Of a stretch of DNA of 64,000 bases, positions 35,433 through 45,907 are shown piece after piece. Within the stretch, counting starts at the first letter, position 1. The number at the start of each line of letters is the position of its first letter. The translations under genes and the position numbers were made by a program. Under the pieces are notes generated by a model, which was given only the letters and a program-made list of their open reading frames with translations, had not been told where the DNA came from and did no database searches. Source of the DNA: Tridacna crocea (lineage: Eukaryota; Mollusca; Bivalvia; Cardiida; Cardiidae); NCBI GenBank assembly GCA_943736015.1, contig OX031057.1:61462001-61526000 (forward strand). The letters run 5' to 3'.

Positions 35433-35744
35433 TTTTTTCGGCTGATTTCTTTGTTAATGCTCAGATATCTGCGTATAACCATCAGCGTCCCTACTAATTT
35501 CTACTGACTGTAAACACAGGCTTACGCTCCTATGACGTCACACAGGTAGGGAAGATAAGCGAATCAGGGGAAGTAAGCCATGTACCATTTTTGGGGCCGT
35601 ATATCAGCGTGACAATTCCAGCGTGATTTATGGCATGTTACAGGGTGATATTGATGAAAACTGATGGACACGTGTTTACTGACATCATTTGCGGCTGGTT
35701 GGAACAAAAAAATAGTATGGTCGAAATATTTTAGGATTTGCCCT

Positions 35745-35840
35745 GTAAGAAAATAGGGGCACAAAAGACCATGTTTTGGTCTTTTCAAGCCCCTTTCAAG
35801 AGTTACTTCCCTTAAACCCTCGATGCCCCGCCCCCTCTTC
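35745..35840 (+). repeat. Array unit 15, right scrap
   Basis: After the transposon the satellite continues with GTAAGAAAATAGGGGC, the GGTCTTTTCAAGCCCC word and the remnant of the poly-C region. It then switches strand abruptly. Confidence 0.85.
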
Positions 35841-36790
35841 AGAGCGATTTTGAAGCTCTCTGATTGGCTGTTGAATTTCTAAAGTCTTCTCTGATTGGAT
35901 GTTGGTATCCATTCTGATTTCTTTAAAGCTTCTCTGATCGGATAATTTCAGAGAGGGAAGAGATTTGATTGGCTGATGGGAGGGGGGTATCTGTTTATTC
36001 TCATTAACCTTTTACCACACACTGACGCCTTTTAACACCCCTGAAAGAGAAAGCTTTTGAAAATAATCTGAGGAAATGAGAAATGCAGGTTACCAGCATT
36101 TTCTCCTTTTCCCACAATGTTTTCTACCCTATTAAAGAAACAATTGATTTTTAGTTATCCTTACATCCTATTGTATCATTATGGCCTACTTCTAAATTCT
36201 TCAAACAGGAACAAGACATTTTTTTATCGGAAAAAGTTTCCGCAACAGCAACCGGTTGCATCTGAATTTTATATTTTTGCGCAGTGATTAAACTTAAAGT
36301 TTATTCTTGGCTCGGCGGTCATCAAAATTGGTTCAATGTTTTTGTGACCCTCGTAAGAAAACAGGGAAAAATTTGTTTACCTTTCTTTGTACAACATGTA
36401 TCAGTTGCCTAAGAAAGTTTCGAAGTTGATTTTACGATTTTATGCGCAGCACGTATCAGTCACGTATGGGTGAGATGGCCATCGTAACCAAATCAATGGC
36501 CCTAGTGAGAGAAAATGAAAAAGAAAAATCCCTATAATTGACTTAAGCAACAGTTGTCGTCTGCTATAAAATATTCTGTGAGTCGATTTTTCATGTTTTC
36601 GTGATACATGAGTGGCACCTGCGAGACAATAGACAACCTTAGTGGGTTCGTTGTCACTGTAAAAAAAAGATTGGAGAAGTATAGAACAGATATTAGAAAT
36701 TAAGTTCCCTAAATTTGACCTATTAAGCAACAGGTGTCATCTGCTATGAAGTGTTCCATAAGTCGATTTTTCACGTTTTCATGGATACCG
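35841..36790 (-). repeat. Inverted segment of an array unit, 950 bp
   Basis: This segment reads as the reverse complement of the unit, from the YY1-side edge of the CCAAT block back through the MITE-derived segment (ending at sub-repeat B near CGGTATCCAT). Plus-strand satellite lies on both sides, so this is an inversion or inverted fusion within the array edge. Confidence 0.9.
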
Positions 36791-37520
36791 AGTTACATAT
36801 GTGCCAATAACGCTCATGCCAAAACCCCTGAAAATAATGCGACAAGTGGCTAAAAAAAGACTGAATGCTTCTTATTGCATAAATCAAACAAAAGGAACTG
36901 AATTTTTAATGTATAATTTTTTGTCCAATCTCTTTATACCGTGACAACAAATCTATTTACTGTACGTTGACTACCATCTCATAGGTGCCGGTTACGTATC
37001 TGTTAAAAACGCGAAAAATCGACTTACGGAACACTTCATAGCAGATGATACCTGTTGCTTTAAAGGTCAAATATAGGGAACTTAATTTCTAATATCTGTT
37101 TTCTACTTCTCCAATCTTTGTTTTACAGTGACAACAAACCCACTTAGGTTGTCTATTGTCTCGCAGGTGCCACTTACATAAACTCTAAAAAACATGGAAA
37201 ATCGACTCACAGAATATTTTATAGCAGACAACAACTGTTGCTTAAATCAATTATAGGGATTTTTCTTTCTCATCTTCTCTCACTAGAGCCATTGATTTGG
37301 TTACGATGACCATCTCATCCATGCGTGATTGATACGTGCTGCGCATAAAATCATAAAATCAACTTGACACTTTCGGAGGCAACTGATACCTGTTGTACAA
37401 ATCAAAGAAATGTAAACAATTTTTTTCCCTGTTTTACCAGAGTCACAAAAACATTGAACCAATTTTGACGACCGCCGAGCCAAAAATAAATTTTATGTTT
37501 AATCGCTGCACAAAAATATA
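36791..37520 (+). repeat. Last array copy before unique DNA
   Basis: Plus-orientation copy from the end of sub-repeat A through B and C to GTTTAATCGCTGCACAAAA. It stops at about 37520; this is the right limit of the continuous satellite territory. Confidence 0.85.
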
Positions 37521-38161
37521 ACAACGATTTAGACTTATGCGTTATTTTTTCAGACAAACAAACCGTACTAATAAATGTTGAGTTAATATGGACAAAATGG
37601 ACATCGTCGGTCACAGATTAGACTGCACGATATGTGCAGTCTTTACTTTTGTTTGTTTGTCTTTTACTTCTAGGGAGAGTTGGATGCGAACAATGGCTTA
37701 TTACAGTGTTTTTCTGTTTTTTGTTTGTTTTTTTTTTCCCATTTTCAATGTAATTGCTTACCAATACTGGTAATTATCAAGTCTTTACTTAAACAACAAT
37801 GTTTTCAAAGCCCTATTTGAGCTGACTTGATAAACCACGTTTTTTTTTGTTGTTGTTGTTGTTGTTATTGTTTTTTTTCCTAATGAATACATACTAATGG
37901 ATCACTGGTGAAGAGGTAGCCATTGATCATTTCAAGCAACGAAGATCTAAAAACAGGTGACATTCTCTCCACTGGTAGTCCTTTATTTAACTTTTTGATA
38001 AATAAATAAATTATTAAAAGAGTTATTGGTTAGGGACCATCAATTTTAGAATTTGCTATCATATGTGTTTTTATATGAAAATTTCTATGACCAAGCAAAC
38101 TGGCTATACATTTCAGGTGGCCAACTGCTGCATCCAATAAGGAAAAAGAAATAAGCAATAT
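37521..38161. other. No gene seen; short hairpin
   Basis: T-rich DNA with a (GTT)n run near 37848. AGACTGCAC-GATAT-GTGCAGTCT (37620-37642) is the core of the palindrome family seen again at 54134 and 56932. Confidence 0.5.
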
Positions 38162-38404
38162 TTAACCCCCTACCACACAATGACGACTTTTAGCGCTCCC
38201 GGGAGGGAAGCCTTTTGAAGGCACTGTGGGAAAAGGTGAAAATGCCGACTACCGGCGTTTTCTTCTTTTTCCACAATGTTTCGACCTTATCAATGAGAAT
38301 TATACCATACTAGCCACATTGAAATTGTCGTCTGAGGATGTTTTCAATTTGGACCAGTCTAAACTTTTTGTGTGTGTGTGTGTGTGTGTGTTGTAGGGGG
38401 TTAG
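38162..38404. mobile_element. Hairpin MITE (family 1) copy e
   Basis: Starts TTAACCCCCTACCACACAAT and ends GGGGGTTAG. The central hairpin is GC-richer and diverged (GCCGACTACCGGCG loop region). A (TG)n microsatellite of about 23 bp (38369-38391) has expanded inside the right arm. Confidence 0.75.
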
Positions 38405-39782
38405 GCTAATGTTTCTGCAATGGTGTTTGCAGGGGCCAATTCTTCACGAATTTACTTACTCTGATGTTATATGCATACAATTTCACCTAACCTTTTACCA
38501 AACACTTGACGCCCACTGGTAAGAGGTCTTTCAGCGTATCGGTGCGGGAGGGGAAGAGATGCTGGTAACCAGGATTTTTTTTTTTTTCTCTCTTTTTCCA
38601 TCAGTGTTTTTTTTTTTTACTTACTCCAGTTACAATATTTTCAATTACCCCTATTATGGACTTATGCTTTATATGTTTTGTACCTGGACTAGTAGTTTGT
38701 ACCAGATACATGTATGTAAATGTATAAATACGGTGGCGCCTCGTTAGTTAATCGTAAAAGGGGCCGTTACTAATCTGAAGTTAAATCCGTAGTACGAGCG
38801 ATACGAACGAAGCATCTCTTTTGTTTTTGTTTTTAGAAAACATTGTGGGGAAAGGAGGAATTACGCATTACGAGCAGTTTCGCCTTTTCCCTCTCTGTTT
38901 CCTGTTTTAAGTCGTTTTTTCTATTACTTACTGAAATTAACATTTGCATGATTGCATTATGAAGAGTCTTAATTTTGTCATTCACTTTTGTCGTTTGTCA
39001 TTATTTACCTTTTATACTGTTCGAGCCAGTGGGCGCCTGAGGACTGTCCTACGGCTACGAAATGCTGACCTAAAAACTGACGAGGCTTTACCGAACTTGT
39101 CTTTTTTTTTAATTTATTATCTATAGTCTACATAAGATATATTTGTTATTGTCATATATGTTCTGGCCTCTTATCTGATCTAATGCCCGTATTTATCTGA
39201 TCTGATTCTTGTATGTTTTCTTTGCCTCTCTTTTCCCTTCTTTCTTTCTGTCTGTTTGTCTGTCTTTCATTCTTATTATTGGTTTAATCTAAAGACATAA
39301 TGTTTTCTAGCAGGATATAACCGTCATCGATGTTAATGGTATGGCTTTAAGTACTTGTCAAAATTTAACATTCGGCTTAATACTACTGCCTGCCTCTTGA
39401 CCGTATTTACTCCTTACTATTCACCATAAACAAAATTTGGCTAATCGACTTTATTTCATCTCTGTATATCTCACCCTATCACCTCGACTTAGAAATGTGC
39501 CCAAACTGATGATTCCTTCATCATCATCACTAGTTATGAGACATGCATTTGTAAATATCATTTTCTTCAATCTTCATTTACTTGATCCATTTTCCTATTA
39601 TGACTACAGTGTTCCTCAACAAGCTATTCTGACTGAATATTTTGTAAACTGTTATAAATGTACATATTCCCATAATTGTTATACCTCAAATATCCTTCTT
39701 CTTCATCTTCTTCTTCCTCTTCTTCTTCTTCACCAGACTATCCATACTCACAGTGACAAGTATGTAATCCGATATCAAGTCA
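38405..39782. other. No gene seen; two decayed MITE pieces
   Basis: A worn family-1 copy starts at 38487 (CTAACCTTTTACCAAACAC) and a half hairpin lies at 38835-38900. A CTT-rich microsatellite lies at 39696-39731. A 135-codon frame at 39437-39844 is low-complexity and not recognised; it could be the 5' region of the next LINE. Confidence 0.4.
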
Positions 39783-41103
39783 TTGAACCAATGGGAATCT
39801 CAATGCGTTGTTTATTTTTGTTTATGTTGTTGCCTAATGGGTAATGATTTAATACTGTGGAGATTCTCTATTGGTGTTTTCAACTGTCGGTGCTTTTCGT
39901 ATAAGAAAACTACTAAAGTGAAAATTAGTATTGGTCACTTTTCATTTATGTTGTCACTGTTGAAGATACTCCTGGACTGTATCAGTATGATAATAGACGG
40001 CTTTAGTAACGTATTTTTCTACCTGCTAATGTTGTTATTGTTACTGAAATTTGGGGACATTGAACGAAATCCCGGGCCAGTTAGTAATCTAAACTATACG
40101 AGTTTATCTATATTACATTGCAATATCAGGAGTTTAAGACAGAAGCTGGAATACATCAGGGACAGCTATTTAGATTATGATATATTATGTTTTACTGAAA
40201 CGCATTTGGATATTACTGTCCCTGTTGAATTTTTTGCATTTGTCTAATTCACTTGATAAACTATTCAGAAAGGATAGAACAAATCATGGTGGAGGCATCT
40301 CTGTGTACTTATCTAATAGCTTATTACATCAACGAGTTTTTGCGTTAGAAACGTTTTGTGAAGAAATTATTTGGCTATCCATTTCATTTAAACGAAGTAA
40401 ACTTTTAATTGGCACCTTTTACAGTCCAAAAACTTCCGATTCTCTTTTCTTCGAAAACTTTAACAAAAATATTGAAAAGGCATATGAAATAACTCATAAC
40501 ATTGTTATTCTAGGTGATTTAAATGAAGACTTGCTCAATCCTAATTTTAGGAAACTAAAGGATATTCTTATTATTAATTCAGTACAGAATGTGATATCTG
40601 AACCAACTAGATTGAACGCTCTACTAGACCCTATATTAGTTCCTACTGATACGCAATACTTAGATTCTGGGATACTATCGAATCCACCTGAGGTGACTGC
40701 TACATATATAACTCTCGCATTCCCATACGACCCAAAACCGATTTATGAGAGAAAAGTCTATCAGCACAGTAAAGCTAATTTTGATCTTTTACGTATAAAC
40801 ATTTCATCTTTTGACTGGGATGTTCTTTTCGATGGTACCATAGACGAAGCATGTGACTTCTTTACCAAACAATTTCTTACATTTATTGATGCTTGTATCC
40901 CTTCACAAAAAGTTACCATTCGCCCCGACGATAAGCCATGGTTTAATGGCGAACTACGAACGTTATGTAGGAAAAGAGACCGTTTGAAACACTTAGCTTT
41001 TAAAACAGGAAAGCTTTCTCTATTAAGTAAGTACAAAACAATCAGAAACAGAATTAATAATATGAAGAAACATGCAAGACAATTTTTTTTTCAATTCACT
41101 TGA
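39783..41103 (+). pseudogene. CR1-like ORF with 2A-like motif and endonuclease (broken)
   Basis: Frame 1 (39783-40247) has a very hydrophobic stretch (about residues 53-90), then GDIERNPGP (91-99) and the start of the endonuclease (HCNIRSLR, FTETHLD). A frameshift near 40240 moves the rest to a second frame, 40177-41103: NHGGGISVYLS, GDLNEDLLN (endonuclease GD-N motif) and the basic stretch after PWFNGELRT. A second frameshift at a T run near 41093 leads on to the linker. The endonuclease would nick target DNA to prime reverse transcription. Two frameshifts and loss of the RT make this copy dead. Confidence 0.78.
40053..40079 (+). other. 2A-like ribosome-skipping motif
   Basis: The codons read GDIERNPGP, matching the D-[VI]-E-x-N-P-G-P consensus. 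In 2A peptides the ribosome skips the bond between the last Gly and Pro, splitting the product in two. It follows a Leu-rich run and directly precedes the endonuclease, the position described for 2A-like sequences in some animal non-LTR elements. Confidence 0.8.
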
Positions 41104-41340
41104 GCTTAACCTATGTGATCTGCAAAGGAACGATAAAAAGGGCTTTCGGCGACTTATCCCTACTTCATCAAAAACAATGATTGTTCATCGAACATTCCCC
41201 CTTTAATTAGTATGTCTCCAAATGGTGAGACTTCAGCATCCATATCTGATCTGGAAAAAGCTGAGTGCTTGAACAATTTTTTCGCCTCTATATCGACTGT
41301 GAATGAAGAATTCGCCTCTCCCCCCCCCCCCCCCCCCCCC

Positions 41341-41606
41341 ACATTCCAGATTTCACTGAAAATGGACAAATATTTAAGAAAATAGGGGCGCAGAAGACCT
41401 TGTTTTAGTCTTTTCAAGCCCCTTGCAAGAGTTACTTCCCTTAAACCCAGATGCGCCCCCCCCCTCCTTCCGCAGCCCTTAACTGGAATTGCTTTTCTAA
41501 ATCAGCCCACAATAAATGCTGCACATTGAAATATTCAATAAGCCAAAGTGATCAATGTACAGTGTAAAAAGAAAAACAGAAATTAATGTGACAAGCGGCT
41601 AGGTGC
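41341..41606 (+). repeat. Dispersed piece of the satellite unit
   Basis: Matches the unit from ATTCCAGATTTCACTGAAAA through the poly-C region to TGTGACAAGCGGCT. It is fused on the left to 21 C and the LINE, and on the right to a minisatellite at about 41607. Confidence 0.85.
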
Positions 41607-41627
41607 AGGTTATGTATCCACGAAACT

Positions 41628-42374
41628 AGATGGCATAGAGCTTTGATATTTGGTATGTGGCATCTACTAGTAGACCTCTACCAAGTTTGTTTAAATCAGG
41701 TCTGTGGGGTCAAAACTGGCCCTGCCCCGAAATAAGGAACAAAGAAAGAAAATTTTAAAATTCTTCTCTAAAACTGTAGGGCATAGAGCTATGATATTTG
41801 GCTTGTAGCAATTCCTAGTGGATCTCTACCAAGTTTGTTCATATTATGCCCTTGGGGTCAAAACTGGCCCTGCCCCGGGGGGGGGGGTCACAGGTTCGAA
41901 CATAGCAACAAAGAAAGAAAACTTTAGAAATCTTCTCTGAAACTTGAAGTTTGGAAATATGATGTCCCTGGCGTCAAAACTGGCCATGCCCAAGAGGTCA
42001 CAGGTTGGAACACAGGAACAAAGAAGAATTTTTTTTTCCTTTTAAACGCGAAGGTGTAGAGCTTTGATACTTGGTATTCAGCATCTTTGAGTGGACCTCT
42101 ACCAAATTTATTCCAAGGATGCTGCTTTGATTAAAACTGACCGAGCCCCGGGGACCACTGACCCAGCCCCGGGGACCACAAGTTCGAACATAGGACAAAG
42201 AAGAAAAATTCAAAATTCTTCTTTGAAACTGGAAGGTGTAGAGCTTTGATATTCGATTGCCCATCAACAATTTCTTTAAACATCTTCTTCTCCTTTAACA
42301 TGCATAGTTGCTCAAAGAATTGAAATTTCACTCATAAGCTATAGTCTAAGGTGAACGTTCTAGGGCCAAGGCCC
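41628..42374 (+). repeat. GC-rich-core minisatellite, about 110-180-bp units
   Basis: Around five diverged repeats carry the words GG-GTAGAGCTTTGATATTTGG, CCTCTACCAA-TTTGTT, GGGGTCAAAACTGGCCCTGC and CCCCGGGG, then GAACATAG and AACAAAGAAAGAAAA. Starts lie near 41633, 41782, about 41945, 42054 and 42236. The tract ends in GGGCC-AA-GGCCC (42363-42374), a short perfect palindrome like those at the ends of Helitron-type elements. Confidence 0.75.
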
Positions 42375-42382
42375 TTTTGTTT

Positions 42383-42691
42383 ATTTCTCCGATCTTTTTA
42401 TACCGTCACAACAAACTCATTTAGGTTGTCTGTCTACTGTCTCGCAGGTGCCACTTATGTATCTGCAAAAACATGAAAAATTGACTTACGGAATACTTGT
42501 ATTTTATATCGATCAAAAACAGTGAAAAATACGGCATAAAAGTGGATTTAACATCTTCTTTAAAGGCTGCTGTGCAGTTCTTTGCCACCTGCCAGGCATG
42601 CATCATCCACACATGCCAGATTTCATTGAAAATGGGCAAACAATTAAGAAAACAGGGTGGCAGAAGACCTTGTTTTGGTCTTTTCAAGCAC
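42383..42691 (+). repeat. Dispersed piece of the satellite unit, internally deleted
   Basis: Begins in sub-repeat C (CCGATCTTTTTATACCGTCA), then jumps at about 42500 straight to the region after the YY1-like site (ATCGATCAAAAACAGTGAAA) and ends at TTTTCAAGC. Most of the unit, including the CCAAT block, is missing. Confidence 0.85.
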
Positions 42692-43183
42692 TGTAGTGAC
42701 GCTGAAAATTGATTTATTATAAGAAAGTGGTCTATCATTTTTTTGAATAACCAATGTTATTAAAGACTTTTTTGATACAAGGTAATCGCATGTGAAGCCA
42801 TAAATCTGGAGAGGAATTTTCTGTGAACCCCACTTTCCGAAAAAGACATGGTAAAGGTTGATGTTAGATAGTTTAACAAAAATTCACAGAAGAGGTACCT
42901 GTTTCTCTTTGAAGCTTGAGTAGCGCAGTTGTTTACGCTCTTATCCCCTTCTTGTTTTAACATGTAAAAATGTTATTTACTTTTTTTCCTTCAACAATAT
43001 TTTGTTTGTAGTATTTTGATCTATAAATCAAACCCATTATTCCAACCCTGCTTTTTGTTTCTTCCTTCAGGAGATAGAGCGTTACTTTGGGCGGACGCCA
43101 ATCAACACACCAAGATGGCTCATTACCATATGTTATTAGCTCTACTGGCTGAAAGCCAGCAGGGCTTATGTCAGGGGTAATAA
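42692..43183. other. No feature recognised
   Basis: Nothing coding or repeated was identified in this stretch. Confidence 0.4.
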
Positions 43184-43624
43184 CCTACGTCATAACATAC
43201 GTCATCTTAGACATTTTAAATCCGCCATTTTTGTTTTAAAAAGGTATTTTTTTCAGCTTGTACATTATTGTTATTGAAGATCTGTCCAAACAAAGCAGTG
43301 CATATTGGACCTGGCAACTTTCATCGTTAGTATACATTAATATTTTGTTCATTAGTTTCGTTGATTATGCCAGTACTTCCGCACAATTTTCGAAGCCGGT
43401 GACACATGTCATGGCGTTAAGAATAGTTGTGTTGTTCAAAGTGTTTAGAGCTACAACATTGTTTCATGGCATTTTGATTTTACGAATAGGACAAATATAT
43501 TTACCGTCACCAGATGACGTAGGTATTCTAAGTCAATTGTAGATACGAGATATCGTACATATGTCTTTATCTGCACTTTGCGCACAAAATGGTGGCTATT
43601 CCGACCCCCCTGCTATGACGTAGG
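43184..43624. repeat. Possible foldback element
   Basis: CCTACGTCATA (43184-43194) is matched by TATGACGTAGG (43614-43624), with weaker inward similarity (GCCATTTTTG versus CACCATTTTGTG). This could be a MITE or chance. A 94-codon frame lies inside and is not recognised. Confidence 0.35.
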
Positions 43625-43639
43625 ATGTCGCCCTTTTTA

Positions 43640-44889
43640 TGTCATGGCGTGGTTTCCGTCGTCTGTCCTTCCATCTGTCCGTCTTGTTTACGCGATAAAG
43701 TCTGCATTTTTCGCCAGATTTTCGTGAAACTTGCACAGTTTGTTTATCTCATCAATAGCGTTAACACTATTGATTTTGAACAAAATCTGGTAAACTATAT
43801 GGGAAAAGGAGGTATTTCAAGTTTAAGATTTCCATTCTTGTTTAAGCAATAAAGTGTGTCTTTGAGGTCGGATTTCCATGAAACTTGCAGAGGATGTTTA
43901 TCTTATCAATAGCTTAAACCCTATCGATTTTTTGAAAAAAAAATCCAACGAACAGTATGGGAAAAGCAGCCATTTCAAATTGAAAACTTTCTTTTCTTGT
44001 TTACGCAATAAAGTCTGCAGTTTTGGTCAGATTTTCATGAATTATGCACAGTTTGTTTATCTCATAGCTTTTACCCTATCAAGTTTGAACAAAATCTGAT
44101 AAACAATATTGGAAAAGTAATCATTTCAATTTTAGGATTTCCATCTCTTGTGAACCGATAAAGTCTGTCTTTGTAGTCAGATTTCCATGAAACTTGCAGA
44201 GTTTGTTTATCTTATTAATCGCTTAAACCCTATCGATTTTGAAAACAAACAAAAATCCAGTCAACAGTATGGGAAAAGTAGCCTTTTTAAGTTGAAAACT
44301 TTCTTTTCTTGTTTATACGATTAAAGTCTGCTTTTTAGGTCAGATAGCTTGTTTATATCATCAATGGCTTGAACCCTATTGATTTTGAAAAAAAATCCAA
44401 CGAACATTTCAAGAAAAGTAGCCATTTCAAGTTGAACATTTTCATTGCTTGTTTACATAATAAAGTATTTGTACTTAGATTTTTGTAAATTTTTCAGTTT
44501 GTTTATCTCATAAATAGCTTTAACCTGTTGACTTTGAAAAAATCCAACAAACATTAATGGATTAGCAGTCATTTTAAGTTGAAAATTTGGATTCCTAATT
44601 TACATGAGGAAATCAGCATTTCTGGTTGGATATTCATGAAACTTGCCCAGTTGCTTTGTCTCATCAGCAGCTGAAACCCTACAGATTTTGAAAAAAAAAA
44701 TCTGACAATTAATATTGGAAAAGTAGCAATTCTAAGTTGAAAATTTCCATTTCTTGTTTTGTTTATACGTGCTTTCCTTCACACTGTTTTTACCGGTTTA
44801 CCTATTGTACCATTAATTCATAATGTACGCTAGCATAAAAGCAAAATCTTTGCCGGGAGAACGATTTCAGGCCCTTCAGGGCCTTCTAG
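43640..44889 (+). mobile_element. Helitron/Helentron-like non-autonomous element with minisatellite core
   Basis: The right end reads GGCCC-TTCA-GGGCC (44870-44883), two bases, then CTAG (44886-44889), followed by T. Helitron-type elements end in a hairpin plus CTRR and insert before T. The core is a tandem array of about seven 142-160-bp repeats. Bivalve pearl-type, Helentron-associated elements combine such an end with 150-160-bp repeats, so this is probably a relative. The left end is not resolved. Confidence 0.6.
43683..44790 (+). repeat. Minisatellite, about seven 150-bp units
   Basis: The word CTTGTTTACGCGATAAAGTC recurs at 43683, 43836, 43996, 44148, 44307, 44449 and, worn, near 44596 and 44752. 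Other shared words are ATGAAACTTGCACAGTTTGT, TTATCTCATCAATAGC, ACCCTAT-GATTTTGAA and AATATGGGAAAAGTAGCC. Confidence 0.88.
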
Positions 44890-45598
44890 TTCACATATCC
44901 GATTAGGAAGATGACGATGGAGATCCTTACATCAACATTTAGTGACGAGTTTTACAGTTTATCCAATAATTAGGCCAATGTGTTGGTACTGAGGCTGATA
45001 TAGAGGACTTGAGTGACCAGGAAGACGGGAAAAAATAGAGATTCAAAGAACGGTGATCCGACTGTCAGTAGCATTAGTCAAGGGATGTTAGATCTGGATC
45101 ACGATGAAGATTTAATGAGGGTGAGAAGTTTGAAGAGAGATTAGAATAGATGTTTACATAAGATGAAATGTCCGTCAAAATTCACAGAGCCAGACATGAT
45201 CGACCACACACAAATTGTGCGCGAAATGGAGAAAAATGATAAAGGCATGTATTTAATGGAAATCTGATGAATTTTGATAAAGAAATTAACAACAAAGGGG
45301 AAAAAAAGGAAGATGAAGGCGTTTATGTTTGGGGGAAAATGCGTGCGCAGGACATTTTTTAAGGTTGTGTTTGCCATCGGACGGAAGCAACTCAAAAATT
45401 GCTGCAGCACATGGACAAAAAAATGAACCAGTTGTGCGACACATGGAAATACTGGAAAAAAGCCACATCGCCTACTTTTTAAAGACATTACAGCAGCTGT
45501 TCAGTTCATTGTGAACTATGCGCACGTGCATTGTCTTCCTCAGCCAGCTGCACCTTGCGGTATTGATAATATTCCACCCATATATCTTCACTGTGTGA
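44890..45598. other. No intact gene; short coding-like runs
   Basis: A plus-strand run near 45163-45266 (KFTEPDMIDHTQIVREMEKN..) and others around 45329-45514 have varied, coding-like composition but lie in different frames with stops. This may be a decayed gene or transposon ORF; no family recognised. Confidence 0.3.
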
Positions 45599-45907
45599 CG
45601 ACAAGAGTCAGTACATAAGGGGTATATAGATTCCCTCCCTGAGAATGCCCGCTGTATTCAGTACTCCACTTTTACAAAGATAGACTATAGCGAAGCTACC
45701 TGCCACATATTCGAAATCAACACCAAAAGACTTAAACAAATTTTTCCTATGCTGTTGGAAAAGGAGAAATTGCTCGTAACGACAAAGCGTAAAAAGAAGG
45801 GCTTATTTGGGAGAAGGTTGAGATTTGTACACGGATGCGCAAACAACAAATACGGCTTCATCGAGGTCGACTACTACTTTTATGCTTCTAAAACACAAGG
45901 GGAATGA
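45599..45907 (+). pseudogene. Unrecognised open frame, 102 codons, no clear start
   Basis: Open between a TGA (45596) and a TGA (45905-45907). The product is mixed in composition, with a basic run TTKRKKKGLFGRRLRF and then VHGCANNKYGFIEVDYYF. It has no early ATG, so it is either an exon or a decayed ORF. Family unknown. Confidence 0.3.

Larger units (their letters stand above)
32756..35744 (-). mobile_element. THAP-encoding DNA transposon, probably Kolobok-like, about 2.99 kb
   Basis: It splits the satellite word CATTTAAGAAAATAGG. Both ends carry AGGGCAAATC as an inverted repeat. A subterminal inverted repeat, TGTGACGTCATAGGAGCGT (about 32935-32953 and, inverted, near 35525-35545), holds the palindrome TGACGTCA. 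The left flank is TTAA and the right flank GTAA, compatible with a TTAA target. Near the right end the minus strand encodes a decayed THAP zinc finger. THAP plus TTAA points to the Kolobok superfamily; P-like elements also carry THAP but make 8-bp duplications. A short acidic frame (SDNEDKSN.., 33078-33146, plus strand) may be another coding remnant. Several MITEs are nested inside. Confidence 0.65.
34294..35744. mobile_element. Possible nested element of the same THAP family
   Basis: At 34294, right after TTAA, AGGGCAAATCCTAAGATATT begins a stretch of about 60 bp that matches the complement of the right end (35685-35744) far better than the left end at 32756 does. Either the right end belongs to a separate 1.45-kb element nested next to an older one, or an internal copy of the terminus was captured. 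Confidence 0.45.
39783..41319 (+). mobile_element. CR1-like LINE, endonuclease part
   Basis: Fragment of a non-LTR retrotransposon with an N-terminal hydrophobic leader, a 2A-like motif, an AP-type endonuclease and the linker that precedes RT (LNNFFASIST-type motif near 41270). The RT is missing: the fragment ends at a run of 21 C (41320-41340) that joins a piece of the satellite unit. The real 5' end is not resolved. Confidence 0.75.

Noticed and set aside
3073-37520. CRISPR-like array
   Set aside because: Unit length is far too great, there are no short repeats with unique spacers, and the context is clearly eukaryotic.
39437-39844. 135-codon frame as a LINE ORF1
   Set aside because: Rich in Leu/Ser from a CTT-type microsatellite, no ORF1 motif, and no link in frame to the next ORF; left as unassigned.
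41160-41417. 85-codon minus-strand frame with a poly-Gly run
   Set aside because: The Gly run is only the 21-C tract read backwards across a LINE-satellite junction.
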